Assembly (NCBI GenBank): GCA_019237355.1
Contig: JAFAHH010000756.1
Location: forward strand, 1 to 5,983
Direction: 5' to 3'
Length of the DNA stretch: 5,983 bases
From: Acetobacteraceae bacterium
GTDB lineage: Bacteria > Pseudomonadota > Alphaproteobacteria > Acetobacterales > Acetobacteraceae
Numbering within the stretch: the stretch's first letter is position 1; every line of letters starts with the position of its first letter. The notes below the pieces were generated by a model. That model made no database searches and had not been told where the DNA came from. It saw only the letters and a list, made by a program, of their open reading frames with translations. Of this stretch, positions 5,488 to 5,983 are shown piece by piece. The position numbers were made by a program, and so were the translations under genes.

Positions 5488-5608
5488 TGCTGGATCCTTT
5501 CCTTTTTGCCTGTGAACCGCCGCCGACATTCACCCGGTCCGAGCAACTTGGCTGTGCCTCTTTTCACAGGCTGAGTACAAAGAGCCACAACTTCGGGGTC
5601 TGTCAGGC
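5446..5608. ncRNA. Candidate structured RNA or regulatory leader with interleaved stems
   Basis: Three perfect 9-bp inverted repeats lie within 163 bp. The outer one pairs GCCTGACAG (5446-5454) with CTGTCAGGC (5600-5608). Inside, GTTGCTCGG (5454-5462) pairs with CCGAGCAAC (5539-5547), and GCCTGTGAA (5508-5516) pairs with TTCACAGGC (5563-5571). The two inner stems interleave, giving a pseudoknot or a choice between two folds. Local alternatives also exist: CTGTG (5552-5556) with CACAG (5565-5569), and GGTGC (5469-5473) with GCACC (5481-5485). The strand is undecided. A binding site and ATG on the minus strand (ATG at 5487), and a terminator for the preceding transcript at 5632-5651, favour a minus-strand leader. 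I recognise no known riboswitch or ncRNA family. Confidence 0.4.
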
Positions 5609-5626
5609 AATAATAAGCTGACCAAG

Positions 5627-5651
5627 AAAAAGGCGGCCGAATTAGACCGCC
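5627..5651 (-). terminator. Intrinsic terminator on the minus strand
   Basis: Read on the minus strand, GGCGG and CCGCC (5647-5651 and 5632-5636) form a stem that can extend by one G-U and one C-G pair around a short AT-rich loop. It is followed by TTTTTCTT. This is a good rho-independent terminator for transcription arriving from the right. It fits a minus-strand gene beyond or at the right edge. Confidence 0.55.
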
Positions 5652-5656
5652 CAATT

Positions 5657-5757
5657 AGAGCGCGATGGCTTGAGGCGGAACGCCGGAAAGCCTGAATCGC
5701 ACTCTAAAACCAAAAATGCCAGAGCATGATGACTTCGACCTGAAGTCATCATGCTCT
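5657..5757 (+). repeat. Two-hairpin intergenic repeat, copy D
   Basis: The left module (5657-5705) has closing arms AGAGCGCGAT and ATCGCACTCT, and inner GGCTT/AAGCC and GGCG/CGCC pairs around a short loop. The spacer AAAACCAAAAATGCC matches copy C. The right hairpin pairs AGAGCATGATGACTTC (5721-5736) with GAAGTCATCATGCTCT (5742-5757), perfect over 16 bp with loop GACCT. It differs from copy C by one deleted base in the left loop, one substitution, and the paired stem change. It is a direct repeat of copy C at a distance of 329 bp. Confidence 0.9.
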
Positions 5758-5827
5758 ACGCGGAATGGATGCAGCGGAATAATGATAGACCAGCCGTAAA
5801 GCGGGCTGTATCTCCGTTCACAGTGTC

Positions 5828-5983
5828 TCAGCGAAACCCGGAGTTTCCACAATTGGCGGCCCCATCGCGGCGCAGTGCGGCGAGGTAACGCAGAAAGCGG
5901 GACACACCGTAACCAGAGCTATTGTGTGCTTGGATTGTAACCTGGTTCGGAGCGATACCGAGTAATATGTTTCTGGGTCGCCT
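5828..5983 (-). CDS. Possible 3' end of a gene entering from the right edge
   Basis: A minus-strand frame is open from the window edge to a TGA at 5828-5830, 51 codons, ending FLRYLAALRRDGAANCGNSGFR in shorter view FLRYLAALRRDG. The middle looks protein-like, but rare codons (ATA, TTA) occur and a second minus-strand frame is equally open here, so coding is not proven. The intrinsic terminator at 5627-5651 lies downstream in the right orientation, which gives some support. Family unknown. Confidence 0.25.
   Translation of the reverse strand, partial: RRPRNILLGIAPNQVTIQAHNSSGYGVSRFLRYLAALRRDGAANCGNSGFR

Noticed and set aside
4959..5757. CRISPR array
   Set aside because: The repeats are about 100 bp, built of two hairpins, irregularly spaced and partly inverted; there are no regular spacers and no cas genes.
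5421..5852. Two minus-strand frames of 65 and 77 codons across copies C and D
   Set aside because: They run through repeat hairpins and lack binding sites; their content is explained by the repeats.

Overview
The window looks like chromosomal DNA of a GC-rich alphaproteobacterium. Acetobacteraceae or another Rhodospirillales is my best guess, but this is an inference from base composition, GTG starts, strong Shine-Dalgarno sites and the protein types. No rRNA, tRNA or taxon-specific marker is present to prove it. The left half holds conserved genes, and the right-hand 1.1 kb is non-coding and rich in repeats and hairpins.

Layout. Positions 1-421 carry no gene I can support. Two minus-strand genes follow and read as an operon. 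The upstream gene (1585-2967) encodes a gamma-glutamyltranspeptidase-like lipoprotein. The downstream gene (422-1585) encodes a class I/II PLP-dependent aminotransferase. Its start codon overlaps the stop of the first gene (TGATG), so the two are probably translationally coupled. A 122-bp divergent intergenic region with a perfect 12-bp palindrome separates them from a plus-strand gene (3090-3863) for a secreted DsbA-like thiol oxidoreductase with a CPYC active site and an ScsC-type helical N-terminus. Just downstream lies a small secreted four-cysteine protein (3905-4273) with its own strong ribosome binding site. A second small secreted protein without cysteines in its mature part (4617-4910) stands alone between repeats.

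From 4274 rightwards the DNA is dominated by a two-hairpin intergenic repeat of about 100 bp, REPIN-like in organisation. There are four copies: 4274-4369 inverted, 4959-5094, 5328-5429 and 5657-5757. Two further hairpin or half-hairpin relics lie at 5109-5138 and 5313-5327. A paired base change conserves one stem between copies, and one copy has a 15-bp extension of its apical stem. Between the last two direct copies sits a 227-bp segment with three perfect 9-bp inverted repeats. Two of them interleave like a pseudoknot or like mutually exclusive stems, and the third encloses them. The same segment holds a good minus-strand intrinsic terminator, and a strong ribosome binding site plus ATG leading into a 19-codon reading frame that stops inside the neighbouring repeat. 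This segment is the most likely place for something undescribed, perhaps a structured RNA or a decayed regulated gene start.

Function. The visible products are mostly extracytoplasmic: a lipoprotein of the GGT fold, a periplasmic disulfide oxidoreductase, and two small exported proteins of unknown role. The oxidoreductase and the four-cysteine protein next to it could be an enzyme and its substrate.
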